The notes under the pieces: model-generated | Seen by the model: only the letters and a program-made list of their open reading frames with translations | What the model was told of the DNA's origin: nothing | Database searches by the model: none | Shown here: positions 32,906 to 42,300 of the stretch, one piece after another | How the letters are laid out: every line of letters starts with the position of its first letter | How positions within the stretch are numbered: position 1 is the stretch's first letter | Made by a program: the position numbers and the translations under genes | DNA from: an uncultured Lachnospiraceae bacterium | Lineage (GTDB): Bacteria > Bacillota > Clostridia > Lachnospirales > Lachnospiraceae | NCBI GenBank assembly: GCA_947625875.1 | Contig: CANQQG010000009.1 | Location: forward strand, 1-55,749 | DNA length: 55,749 bases | Direction of reading: 5' to 3'

Positions 32906-32924
32906 AATATATGAGGAAACACAT

Positions 32925-33671
32925 ATGACAGAGATAAAAGAAAGACTTTTTGGTTATATCAGGAAAAAGTATCATGCGGCGCCGGAATATCTGTGGGCGC
33001 GTTATCCGGGGTATGCAGTCTTCCGGCATGGCGACAACCGGAAGTGGTTTGCGATTTTTATGGGTATACCGGGAACCAGGCTGGGGCTGGAAAGCAATGC
33101 GTTCACGGATATCCTGAATGTGAAAATGGGTGATCCGCTTCTTGCGGATTTCCTTGTGCAGCAGAAAGGGGTCTTCCGGGGTTATCATATCAGCAGAGGG
33201 AACTGGATTTCGGTTTTATTGGATGGAACGGTTGCGTATGAGGAGATCAGCGGATGGCTGGACGAAAGCTATCTTGCAACGGCGTCCCGGGAGACAAAGC
33301 AGAAGCTCAGGCCGCCGAAAGAATGGATTATTCCTTCCAATCCAAAGTACTATGATGTGCAGACGGCTTTTGAAGAATCGGATGAAATAGACTGGAAGCA
33401 GGGAAAAGGCATTAAGGCTGGCGATACAGTTTTTTTGTATGTAGGCGCCCCGGTATCAGCGATCCTCTATAAATGCCGGGTGACAGAGACGGATATTCCG
33501 TTTCATTTTGACAATGGAGAAATCCATATGTCCAGTAAAATGAAGATCAGGCTGTTAAAGCGCTATGCTCCGGATCAGTTTACGTTCGATGCGCTCGGAA
33601 AAGATTATGGGATTTTTGCGGTCAGAGGGCCGAGGGGCATTCCGGAGAGTTTAAGTGAAGCGTTGAAATAA
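32925..33671 (+). CDS. MmcQ/YjbR-family protein with an extra C-terminal domain
   Basis: In this 248-residue protein the first 120 residues match the MmcQ/YjbR (DUF419) fold: PEYLWARYPGYAVFRHGDNR, then KWFAIFMGIPG, then GYHISRGNWISVLLDG. Residues 130-248 form a second domain (PKYYDVQTAFEESDEIDWKQ, then GDTVFLYVGAPVSAILYKC) that resembles an EVE/PUA-type nucleic-acid-reader fold. Such two-domain proteins occur in Clostridia; their function is unknown. GAGG precedes the ATG. Base composition returns to that of the chromosome here, so it probably is not part of the AT-rich islet. Confidence 0.75.
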   Translation: MTEIKERLFGYIRKKYHAAPEYLWARYPGYAVFRHGDNRKWFAIFMGIPGTRLGLESNAFTDILNVKMGDPLLADFLVQQKGVFRGYHISRGNWISVLLDGTVAYEEISGWLDESYLATASRETKQKLRPPKEWIIPSNPKYYDVQTAFEESDEIDWKQGKGIKAGDTVFLYVGAPVSAILYKCRVTETDIPFHFDNGEIHMSSKMKIRLLKRYAPDQFTFDALGKDYGIFAVRGPRGIPESLSEALK

Positions 33672-33729
33672 ACTGTTTTGCGCAGAATATGGGGGAATGC
33701 CTGCAGATGCTGACTTTCATCGGGCGTGT

Positions 33730-33761
33730 AAAATAAGACAGCAGGACAAAAGCGTCCTGCT
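33730..33761 (-). terminator. Terminator of murG (minus strand)
   Basis: On the minus strand AGCAGGAC and GTCCTGCT (8 bp, plus-strand 33740-33747 and 33754-33761) enclose a 6-nt loop, followed by GTCTTATTTT. It may also help end the + strand YjbR-family gene. Confidence 0.7.
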
Positions 33762-33780
33762 ATCGTTATACAGCAGATCG

Positions 33781-33805
33781 TCCTGCCGTCGCATGACAGG
33801 CAGGA
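33781..33805. repeat. Second hairpin sharing the GCAGGA core
   Basis: TCCTGCC at 33781-33787 is the reverse complement of GGCAGGA at 33799-33805, with an 11-nt loop. It lies between the murG stop and the terminator, so murG mRNA would carry two related hairpins in tandem. Confidence 0.6.
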
Positions 33806-33822
33806 ATCCTGTAAATGTTCGT

Positions 33823-34899
33823 TCAGATTTTCTGGCGCTTAGCGGCGTCTTCAATTAGCGACACTATTTTTTCAACGGAGTCGATCATATTGCTGTTTTT
33901 CATCGCGTCTGTGTATTGTTTCCGGTTGGCAAACGTTTCCCGAATGGTTTTGATTAATTTTTCAGGCGTGATGGATTCTTCTTCCAGCACAACGCTAAAT
34001 CCCTGTTTTTCAAAGGAGCGGGCGTTTAATATCTGGTCGCCGCGGCTCGCGTTGGCGGAGAGTGGAATCAGGATATTTGGTTTATGCAGGGCAAGCAGCT
34101 CGCAGATGGAGTTTGCGCCTGCGCGTGACAGCACAAGGTCAGACAGCGCAAAGACGTCATTTAATTCCGCGCCGATGTATTCAAACTGCATATAGCCGTC
34201 TGTGTCGGAAAGGGATGCGTCGAGATTTCCTTTGCCGCACATATGGATGACCTGAAAATCTTTTAATAATTCAGGCAGGACGCCGCGTACTGTGTCGTTG
34301 ATAAATCTTGAGCCGCTGCTGCCGCCGATGATGAAAAGCGCCGGTTTATCCGAATGAAACTTACAAAGCGTACGGGCGCGCTGCGGATCGCCGGATAATA
34401 ATTCCTGACGGATGGGCGAACCCGTAAGGACCGCCTTGTTTTCCGGAAGGTATTTCAGCGTTTCCGGAAAATTACAGCAGACCTTTGTAGCCGCAGGGAT
34501 CGCGATTTTATTTGCAAGCCCCGGCGTAAGATCCGATTCATGGATGATAGAAGGAATGTGGCAAAATTTTGCGGCAAGGATTACGGGTACGGAAACAAAG
34601 CCGCCTTTTGAGAATACAATATCCGGCTTTAATCTGCGCATCAGGCGAATGGACTGCCCCAGTCCTTTGATGACCTTGAATGGGTCGGAAATGTTTTTCA
34701 GGTCAAAATATCTGCGCAGCTTGCCGGAAGAAATCCCATAATATGGAATATTCTGCTCTTCGATCAGCTGCTTTTCCATGCCGTTGTAGGAACCGATATA
34801 GGAGATGTCATATCCCGCTTCCCGCAGTTTCGGAAGCAGGGCGATGTTGGGGGTTACGTGGCCGGCTGTGCCGCCGCCGGTTAATATGATCTTTTTCAT
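33823..34899 (-). CDS. murG: Undecaprenyldiphospho-muramoylpentapeptide beta-N-acetylglucosaminyltransferase
   Basis: MurG adds GlcNAc to lipid I at the inner membrane face to make lipid II, the last cytoplasmic step of peptidoglycan precursor synthesis. The 358-residue GT28 protein shows the N-terminal loop LTGGGTAGHVTPNIAL (residues 5-20), IIHESDLTPGLANK, and the UDP-sugar-binding region FIIGGSSGSRFIND and LVLSRAGANSICELLAL. ATG at 34899 with AGGAAGG 8 nt upstream is preferred over an upstream ATG at 34917. The gene stands alone here, away from the usual division/cell-wall cluster, with its own promoter and terminator. Confidence 0.95.
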   Translation of the reverse strand: MKKIILTGGGTAGHVTPNIALLPKLREAGYDISYIGSYNGMEKQLIEEQNIPYYGISSGKLRRYFDLKNISDPFKVIKGLGQSIRLMRRLKPDIVFSKGGFVSVPVILAAKFCHIPSIIHESDLTPGLANKIAIPAATKVCCNFPETLKYLPENKAVLTGSPIRQELLSGDPQRARTLCKFHSDKPALFIIGGSSGSRFINDTVRGVLPELLKDFQVIHMCGKGNLDASLSDTDGYMQFEYIGAELNDVFALSDLVLSRAGANSICELLALHKPNILIPLSANASRGDQILNARSFEKQGFSVVLEEESITPEKLIKTIRETFANRKQYTDAMKNSNMIDSVEKIVSLIEDAAKRQKI

Positions 34900-34973
34900 T
34901 TGAAAATCCTTCCTCAAAATATATTTCCTGAAAACAAAGAATCGTTTTTGGGATATTTACCGTCTCTATATTA

Positions 34974-35001
34974 ATATTAAACGAAACCATATAAATGTCA
35001 A
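34974..35001 (-). promoter_or_regulatory. Promoter of murG
   Basis: On the minus strand, consensus TTGACA (complement of 34996-35001) and TAATAT (complement of 34974-34979) are separated by 16 bp, about 75 nt upstream of the murG start codon. Confidence 0.65.
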
Positions 35002-35158
35002 ATCATTATTTTCATGGCGTGTAAAAAACAGCATAAAAGCGCAGCGGCGTCGCGGGCAAAACATAAACCGGGCGGATTACATACATGATTCGACAGGCTT
35101 TTCGGAGAGTTTCTTCTATTATTAAGAATATGAAATATGACAGAAAGGGAGTATGGAC

Positions 35159-35524
35159 ATGCTGGAGGAGATTTTGGCGCAGGCGGATGCGTATGTACAA
35201 TGGCTGACGGCTCTTTTGCTTTTGCTTGCCGTATTGCTGGAAATTATCCATATCATGCAGACACGCCGGATCAACAAAAGATTAAAACATGCGGCGCGCA
35301 GGCTGCAAAAATATCTGGACACAGTATTTGCAGATGTGCCGGAGGAAGCGGAACCGGAAGAATCGTGGACGGAGCCGGAGGAAACGGAGACCGTTGTGCG
35401 GCTGGAAGCGGAGCCGGTATTGCAGAGCCGCCAGGAGAAGGATATGCGCGCAACCCTGAAAAACAGGAAGCTGCAGCAGGAGGACGAGCTGTTGGATACG
35501 GTACTGCAGGAAATTTTTGACTGA
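35159..35524 (+). CDS. Small membrane-anchored acidic protein, unknown
   Basis: In this 121-residue protein the N-terminus holds one transmembrane helix (WLTALLLLLAVLLEIIHIM), followed by a basic stretch (RRINKRLKHAARRLQKY). A strongly acidic, Glu/Pro-rich segment and a helical tail follow. This looks like a membrane-anchored coiled or disordered cytoplasmic tail; no family is recognised. AAAGGGAG fits the ATG at 35159 better than the ATG at 35153. It precedes pgi by 129 nt, with a separate promoter between them. Confidence 0.6.
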   Translation: MLEEILAQADAYVQWLTALLLLLAVLLEIIHIMQTRRINKRLKHAARRLQKYLDTVFADVPEEAEPEESWTEPEETETVVRLEAEPVLQSRQEKDMRATLKNRKLQQEDELLDTVLQEIFD

Positions 35525-35560
35525 CAGGGAACTGTTTTTTTGTAAAATTCAGTACAAGGC

Positions 35561-35589
35561 TTGCGGATTTTGCCACTATTTGTTAAAAT
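35561..35589 (+). promoter_or_regulatory. Promoter of pgi
   Basis: TTGCGG at 35561-35566 and TAAAAT at 35584-35589 are separated by 17 bp, 64 nt upstream of the pgi start. Confidence 0.6.
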
Positions 35590-35653
35590 AGACAAAGGAG
35601 CATTGTACTTTGACAGTTTTACTGTTCAAAAATTATAAAAAGGGGTGTAAAAA

Positions 35654-37000
35654 ATGAGTAAAATCACATTTGACTACTCAAAAGCAGCTGGATTTATCAG
35701 TGAAGAAGAAGTTGGCTACATGAAAAAGCTGGTAGAGGATGCGAAGGAGCTTTTAGTGTCCAAAACCGGGGCGGGAAATGACTTCCTGGGCTGGATTGAC
35801 CTTCCGGTAGATTATGATAAGGAAGAGTTTGCGCGCATTGAAAAAGCGGCGGCGAAGATCCAGGCGGATTCAGAAGTGCTTTTGGTAATCGGTATTGGCG
35901 GTTCTTACCTCGGCGCAAGGGCGGCAATCGAGTTTTTAAGGCATGGTTTTTACAACAATCTTTCAAAGGAACAGCGGAAAACGCCGGAGATCTATTATGT
36001 GGGAAACAGCATCAGCGGTACATACCTGCAGGGCCTGATCGATGTGATCGGGGACAGGGATTTTTCGGTAAATATTATTTCAAAATCAGGCACGACGACG
36101 GAGCCGGCCATCGCGTTCCGCATTTTTAAAGAAATGCTGGAGAAAAAATATGGCAAGGAAGGTGCGGCGCAGAGGATTTACGCGACGACGGACAAGGCGA
36201 GGGGCGCGCTGAAAAACCTGGCGACAGAAGAAGGCTATGAGACATTTGTGGTTCCGGATGACGTGGGCGGACGTTTCTCTGTATTGACGGCGGTGGGCCT
36301 GCTTCCGATCGCGGTGAGCGGCGCGGATATTAAAAAACTGATGGAAGGCGCGGCGGAAGGCAGGAAGCTTGCGCTGGAGAGCGGTTTTGAAGATAATGAT
36401 GCGCTGCAGTATGCCGCAGTCCGCAATATTTTACTCAGAAAAGGAAAATCGGTTGAGGTTCTGGCAAATTATGAGCCAAGCGTACATTATATTTCCGAAT
36501 GGTGGAAACAGCTGTATGGCGAGTCCGAAGGGAAAGACCAGAAGGGCATCTTCCCGGCGTCGGTAGACCTGACGACGGATCTGCACTCTATGGGGCAGTT
36601 TATCCAGGACGGCGCGAGGATTATGTATGAAACGGTATTAAATATAGAAGAGCCGCGCTGCCGCGTTGTGATCAAGGAGGAGCCGGTCGATCTGGACGGC
36701 CTGAATTATCTGGCGGGCAAGGACATGGATTTTGTGAATAAGAATGCCATGAACGGGACGATTCTTGCACATACGGACGGAAATGTGCCGAACCTGATGA
36801 TCAAAGTGCCGGAGCAGACGGAGTTCTATCTGGGCGAATTATTCTATTTCTTTGAGTTTGCGTGCGGCGTCAGCGGATATGTGCTGGGCGTCAATCCGTT
36901 TAACCAGCCGGGCGTGGAAAGCTATAAGAAGAATATGTTTGCGCTTCTTGGCAAGCCGGGATATGAAGCGGAGAAAGAAGCTTTGTTAAAGAGGTTATAA
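35654..37000 (+). CDS. pgi: Glucose-6-phosphate isomerase
   Basis: Pgi interconverts glucose-6-phosphate and fructose-6-phosphate, linking glycolysis to glycogen and cell-wall sugar supply. The 448-residue length matches the Firmicutes short form. Visible family motifs include [18 protein letters not shown] (phosphate-binding loop), [17 protein letters not shown] (the SGTT loop), [17 protein letters not shown] (PGI signature 1 region) and [15 protein letters not shown]. Shine-Dalgarno AAGGGGTG precedes the ATG. It has its own promoter and terminator, so it is monocistronic. Confidence 0.97.
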   Translation: MSKITFDYSKAAGFISEEEVGYMKKLVEDAKELLVSKTGAGNDFLGWIDLPVDYDKEEFARIEKAAAKIQADSEVLLVIGIGGSYLGARAAIEFLRHGFYNNLSKEQRKTPEIYYVGNSISGTYLQGLIDVIGDRDFSVNIISKSGTTTEPAIAFRIFKEMLEKKYGKEGAAQRIYATTDKARGALKNLATEEGYETFVVPDDVGGRFSVLTAVGLLPIAVSGADIKKLMEGAAEGRKLALESGFEDNDALQYAAVRNILLRKGKSVEVLANYEPSVHYISEWWKQLYGESEGKDQKGIFPASVDLTTDLHSMGQFIQDGARIMYETVLNIEEPRCRVVIKEEPVDLDGLNYLAGKDMDFVNKNAMNGTILAHTDGNVPNLMIKVPEQTEFYLGELFYFFEFACGVSGYVLGVNPFNQPGVESYKKNMFALLGKPGYEAEKEALLKRL

Positions 37001-37022
37001 AATCAGAAATTTTATGCAGAAT

Positions 37023-37060
37023 GACTGTCTGGAATGCGTTTTCAGGCAGTCGTTTTGTCT
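37023..37060 (+). terminator. Terminator after pgi
   Basis: GACTGTCTG at 37023-37031 pairs with CAGGCAGTC at 37043-37051 (one wobble). GTTTTGTCT follows. Confidence 0.82.
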
Positions 37061-37104
37061 ATATGTTCCAATCGGAAAAATCATTTCTGTAATATTTCAT
37101 AAAT

Positions 37105-37246
37105 TTGTAACATTTAAAAACCTTCTGAAATGTTAAAAAATCCCATATTTCATAAAAATTGGCAGTCAATTTGTGGAAAATAAATTTGACAAAAGTATTT
37201 CACAATGTTAGAATGCACTCGTAACAAAGTTGTAACATTTGTAATA
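37105..37246 (+). repeat. GTAACA repeats in the leader region of the SH3/hydrolase gene
   Basis: The 11-mer TTGTAACATTT occurs at 37105-37115 and again at 37230-37240. GTAACA at 37221 and 37232 and GTAATA at 37241 follow at helical-turn-like spacing just downstream of the -10 box. The rest of this 321-nt gap is AT-rich with no gene. Confidence 0.5.
37186..37214 (+). promoter_or_regulatory. Promoter of the SH3/cell-wall-hydrolase gene
   Basis: Consensus TTGACA at 37186-37191 and TAGAAT at 37209-37214 are separated by 17 bp. The predicted leader is about 100 nt. Confidence 0.75.
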
Positions 37247-37321
37247 AAGCTGAATAAAATAGGACAGAAATATTAAGAGTTGTTATATTTTATTCATGCG
37301 GTTATGGAGGTTTAAGATATC

Positions 37322-39037
37322 ATGAGTGGAAATAAGAAACTGGCACAGAGCATAGCCGTTGCAGGTATGACAGGCGTGCTTGCGTTCACAGCGACGTTTT
37401 CCCAACCACAGATAGTACAGACAAATGGAACCATACAGTTAGCGAAAAACGGGACGGCAGGCGTTATCGCGGCATTTGCGCAGTATGAGCAGATGGACGA
37501 AACGTGGGCGGTCACGATTGAAAAAGACGAAATCGTAAAGGCTGCATCTGTTGACGCATCGGTTATCACAAAGAAGAATGAAAGCAAAGCGGTAAAGACA
37601 GGTTCATCAGCCGCAGATACGGCGGCAGTTTCAGAAGAAACGGCGAAAGAGAAAGCGGATACGGCGGAAATTACAGATACAGCAGAAAATAAAGAAAAAG
37701 AACAGAAAGCGGAGCTGTCGGCAAAGCCTGCGGAAGAAAAGCAGGAGATTCGCACAGTCAGCAAAGCGGTAAAAGAGATAAAAGAAACAGCGGATCGAAC
37801 GGCGGACGAAGAAAAGGATTCCGTGACAAAGGCGGCAGAAAAATTCCTGACGGATAATGGAAATGAAGAGACGAAGGAATCTCCGGTGGATGAAACCGAA
37901 AAAGAGACAGAGGAATCCCTGAATGAGGAGACTGCCGCTGATAAAGCGGCGGCGGAGATCGGCGAGGAGCCGACAGAAGAATCTCCGGAGGATACAAAGA
38001 CATCCGAAACAGAAACAGAAACAAAAGCTGCGGCTGAAACAGAAGAGGTTGCGTCAAGGACGCTGGCATCAAGAACAGCTGCGTCAAAAACGGCAAAGGC
38101 TTCTGAAACAGAAGAAGCGAAAGCGGATGCCGGAGCGTCTTCGACAAAGAAAAAATGGGCGAAGAAACTTATGGCGGACGTAGAGGATTTCTTATATATC
38201 CGCGAATCCGGCAGCGAGGATGCAAAGATTGTCGGCAAGCTCTATAAGGGAGATGTTGCCACGGTCGAGAAGAAAGGGAAAGTATGGACGAAGATTTCTT
38301 CCGGTTCCGTAGAAGGTTTTGTAAAGAATGAATATTGTGTCTATGGCACAAAGGCGTATAAGTTAGCAAAAAAGATCTGCGATGTGTGCGCGACTGTCAA
38401 AACGGACGGCCTGCGTATCCGGGATGCGGCAAGTGAGGACGCTCCGGTGTTAAGCGTCGCTGCAAAGGGCGATAAGCTGACGGTTGATACAGACGCGAAG
38501 CGTAAAAAGGGCTGGGTAGCTGTTACGGTAGATGGCGCGGACGGTTATGTGTCAGCGGAATATGTAACGGTCGGCCTGAATGTCGGCAAAGCGATCTCCA
38601 TAGAGGAAGAGCAGCAGCAGATCGCGGCAAAGCAGAAGGCGGAGCAGGAGGCCGCAGCCGAAGCGGATACGGTGACTTCCTATGAGATGACGCCGGTGGC
38701 GACTTCCGGTGATCTGACCTTGCTTTCAGCGATTATTTACTGTGAAGCGGGCGGCGAAAGCTATGCGGGCCAGGTGGCAGTCGGAGCGGTTGTCATGAAC
38801 CGCGTAAAGAGTTCGGATTTCCCGAACACGATCTCAGGCGTTGTTTACCAGAGCGGGCAGTTCTCGCCGGTAGCAAACGGCGCGCTTGCAAGGGCGCTTT
38901 CCAATGGTTCTTATAAACACTGCATCGCGGCGGCGCAGGAGGCGCTGGCAGGCGCAGATAACACAAATGGAGCAAAATTTTTCCATCGCGCAGGGTCTGG
39001 TTCAGGCCTGGTGATCGGACATCATATATTTTATTAA
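37322..39037 (+). CDS. Secreted SH3-domain cell-wall hydrolase (CwlJ/SleB type)
   Basis: This 571-residue protein starts with a short hydrophobic export segment (LAQSIAVAGMTGVLAFTATF). A long low-complexity Ala/Glu/Thr/Lys region (about 60-275) follows, then two bacterial SH3 domains (about 283-345 and 352-420) with LYIRESGSEDAKIVGKL and LRIRDAASEDAPVLSV. A Hydrolase_2 domain of the CwlJ/SleB family spans about 465-571: LLSAIIYCEAGGESYAGQ, with the glutamate thought to be catalytic, then GQFSPV. SleB-type enzymes cut cortex or wall peptidoglycan. The linker suggests a wall-spanning vegetative hydrolase rather than a germination-only enzyme; this is inference. Confidence 0.9.
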   Translation: MSGNKKLAQSIAVAGMTGVLAFTATFSQPQIVQTNGTIQLAKNGTAGVIAAFAQYEQMDETWAVTIEKDEIVKAASVDASVITKKNESKAVKTGSSAADTAAVSEETAKEKADTAEITDTAENKEKEQKAELSAKPAEEKQEIRTVSKAVKEIKETADRTADEEKDSVTKAAEKFLTDNGNEETKESPVDETEKETEESLNEETAADKAAAEIGEEPTEESPEDTKTSETETETKAAAETEEVASRTLASRTAASKTAKASETEEAKADAGASSTKKKWAKKLMADVEDFLYIRESGSEDAKIVGKLYKGDVATVEKKGKVWTKISSGSVEGFVKNEYCVYGTKAYKLAKKICDVCATVKTDGLRIRDAASEDAPVLSVAAKGDKLTVDTDAKRKKGWVAVTVDGADGYVSAEYVTVGLNVGKAISIEEEQQQIAAKQKAEQEAAAEADTVTSYEMTPVATSGDLTLLSAIIYCEAGGESYAGQVAVGAVVMNRVKSSDFPNTISGVVYQSGQFSPVANGALARALSNGSYKHCIAAAQEALAGADNTNGAKFFHRAGSGSGLVIGHHIFY

Positions 39038-39047
39038 GTTAGATTTT

Positions 39048-39078
39048 CACCCCGTAAGAAATTACGGGGTGTTTTTTT
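39048..39078 (+). terminator. Terminator after the SH3/hydrolase gene
   Basis: CACCCCGTAA at 39048-39057 and TTACGGGGTG at 39062-39071 form a perfect 10-bp stem with a GAAA tetraloop, followed by TTTTTTT. Confidence 0.96.
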
Positions 39079-39273
39079 GCGCATAAGTGCAGTAAAGAAA
39101 AATGCAGCAGAAAGGATCTGTATCATGGGCGATATGCGATATAGTTGAGATTGATATGATAGGTATAAAATTACATTGTTTTACAAGCTATTTGATGCTG
39201 TTTTGGACAAAGAAAAATGCCGCAAATTCAGACAATTGCGCAATTTAATTCCGATTGTAAAAATAAAATATTA

Positions 39274-39302
39274 TTACTTTAAAATGTCTGATATGGTAAA
39301 AT
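39274..39302 (+). promoter_or_regulatory. Candidate promoter of the amylase gene
   Basis: TTACTT at 39274-39279 and TAAAAT at 39297-39302 are separated by 17 bp. The 338-nt gap before the amylase otherwise holds the upstream terminator, AT-rich sequence without a gene, and the hairpin at 39326-39352. No clear CcpA cre site was seen. Confidence 0.45.
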
Positions 39303-39325
39303 GTTCCTGTAAAACTATAAATTTG

Positions 39326-39352
39326 GAATTTCCGCATGGCTGGTGGAAATTC
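39326..39352 (+). promoter_or_regulatory. Hairpin in the amylase mRNA leader
   Basis: GAATTTCC at 39326-39333 is the exact reverse complement of GGAAATTC at 39345-39352, with an 11-nt loop, between the promoter and the Shine-Dalgarno site. It could be an mRNA-stabilising stem or an operator; it lacks a T-tract, so it is not a terminator. Confidence 0.4.
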
Positions 39353-39376
39353 AACACAAAGAAAGGAGAAAGAAAT

Positions 39377-42300
39377 ATGGAAAGAGCCAAAAAAGTCCAT
39401 GGTGTGCGGAGACGACCGATCACAAAGATCATAAGTTTCCTGCTCGCTCTGGCAATGATGATGACCATGCCGCAGGGAATGTCACAGCTTGGCATGACCG
39501 TGACGGCAAAGGCAGCGGCCGAAACGATGAACATTACGGTGCATCTGAAGGCGGATGGCTGGGAACAGCCGGCGTTTTATTATTGGAGCGCCAGCGGTGC
39601 TTCGGTTAATCCGGTGTTCGAAGGCGATTCTGGTAAGGAGGTCTTTTGGAGTAATGGTGAGGAGAATCCAAAGCTTACAAAGAATGAGGATGGCTTCTGG
39701 ACGCTGACTATTAAGTCAGGGGAAGGTTTGGAGGGTCTTTTTGTTGATTTATTAGATAGTGGAAAACCTGCAGACCCTCCGAAGCAGACAGAGAATATAG
39801 AGATTTACAATATTTTTTCTGAGTATACGGAAGATATTCCAAAAGATGTCTATGGCTTTATATCTGATGGCGAACCGGATGGCAATAAGAAGGTAGACTG
39901 GTATTTTGACGAAACGGATATTCCACCTGAGGAACGGGATGTTTATATTCCGGGAACATTACCGGGGGCATCTTGGACGCCAACGCAATCATGCAAAATG
40001 TCATATCTTGGAAAGGGATTATATGAGTATACGTTTAAAGATGTTTCGCCTTCGGAGGAGAAATATGAGTACAAAATAGCGATGGATGATGATTGGCATG
40101 AGAATTATGGCGAGGGTGGACAACTGGGCGCTGGTAATTATTTAATTGATGTCCAAGAAACAATGGACGTAACCATCTGGTATTCCGACATCTCCCATCT
40201 GTCCAAGACAAGTCTGAATTATATTCAGGGCGCAGACGTGAGCCTGAGTGGGACAGGCATTCCATCCGGGACAAAACTGACAGATACACAGCTGACAGGC
40301 AAATATACAGCAAAAGTGAAGCTTGCTGCCGGGACGTATGATGATGTGAAAATTACATATAAAGGCAAAACATATGATCTGGCAGGCTTTGTTGTCAGTG
40401 AAGAAGGGGATGTGACTTTCAATTTCGATCCAATGTCGGAGGAGTTTGGCTGCGATGCGATTGAAGCGGAAGTGAAGAGCGGCGCGGAAGTAAATGCAGC
40501 CGGTATGATAACATTTACCGCAGGCTTTGCAGAGACGCAGACAAGTGAAGAAATCACTGTAAAATATGCAGACAAAAGCACCGTAAAAACAAAGGGTATG
40601 GAGACGGCTGTCCTCAAGGCGATGTCAAAGCTGAACAAAGCATTCAAATCGGATGCGCTTTGGCTTGGTGATGCTGAGTGCGAGCTGGTTTATTATTTCG
40701 AGGTAGATGGCGCGCGCGTAATCGCAGATGGCGTGAAGACAACCGAGATAGATGGCGACAGCTATATGGTATTCCAGAAGCCAAAGTTTGAAGGACGTAA
40801 AGTATTTGTGCCGGGCACATTCCCGGGACCGAGCTGGGAGGTTGCATCCAATCCGATGACTTATGCAGGGAATGGGCTTTATACATATACCTTTAAAGAT
40901 GTTCCGGCAGCGAATTATGAGTACAAGATTGCGATTGACGGCAGCTGGGGCGAAAATTACGGCCTGAACGGGGTTGCGGATGGAGCTAATATTGCTGTGG
41001 CGGTTACGGAACAGCAGGACGTGACGGTGTACTATTCTGATTTCAGCCATAATTCCAGAACAAGCATAAACTATGTTTACGGCGCGTCTGTAGAACTGAA
41101 AGGGACAGGCATTCCGTCCGGGACGAAGCTGACGGATGATCGTCTTACCGGTATTTACAGCGCGATAGTCGCTATGAGTGAGGGAACGTATACGGATACA
41201 GTAATCGTTTATAATGATACGGAGTATCCGGTTGGGAAGTACACTGTTTCAGCGGCGAAGGACGTACACTTCTATTTCGATCCGGAAACAGGGCTTTCTT
41301 ACAATGACGCATCGGATGCAAAGGTAGATACGGCAAAGCTTTATTATGATTCAAGAGATCTTAATTATAAAAAGCCTTACGGCGCGATTGCGACGGGCGA
41401 AGCTGCAGTGTTTACCATTCAAACCGGCGAAGAAGCGACGGCAGTAGAGCTTTATGTGAAGGGGAAAGAAACAAAGAAGGTTACGCTTGAAAAGAGCGGC
41501 AACGCAGCAAATGGTCTCCAGAAATGGAGCGGCACGCTGACGATGGATACGATCGGCGAATACGATTATTATTTTGCAGTGCACAGGGAAGGCGCATTGC
41601 AGATTTATGCAGATGACGACGGGAATTATGGGACTGGCAAGGCTTGCGATCTGCTTGATATGACGCCATATGACCTGATCGTTTACCAGAGTGGCTATAA
41701 GACGCCGGATTGGATGAAGAACGGCGTCATTTATCAGATTTTCCCGGAACGTTTTTATAACGGAGATGTCACAAATGATACAGCGACGTCTGATGCGCGC
41801 GGAACGGTGCAGTATGAGTATATGCCTGACTGGTATATCTGGCCGGAGAATCCGGAGCAGGAGTCGGATGATCGGATCGATACTTATCCGGAGCAGGCGT
41901 ATCAGGGCGACGGGGAATGGAGCAATGAGATTTACGGCGGAGATTTAAAGGGTATTACAGAGCGGATTGATTACCTGAAAGCACTCGGCGTAACGGTAAT
42001 TTATCTGAATCCGGTATTTGAGTCGATTTCCAGCCACAGATACGATACGAGCGATTATAAGAATATTGATCCGATTCTCGGCACACTCGGAGATTTTGAA
42101 GAACTGGTAAATACAGCGGAAGAAAACGGCATGTATGTCGTGCTTGACGGCGTATTCAACCATGTATCGGACGATTCTGTTTATTTTTACCGGTATTATG
42201 AGTACCTTGAGGAAGGTACAGATACAATCGGCGCTTATCCGTATTGGGCATATGTCTATGATTATATGAAAGAAAAAGGCGTTGACCAGCAGACGGCGGA

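Noticed and set aside
37312-38238. 308-codon minus-strand Ser/Ala-rich frame
   Set aside because: Mirror of the Ala/Glu/Thr linker of the SH3/hydrolase gene.
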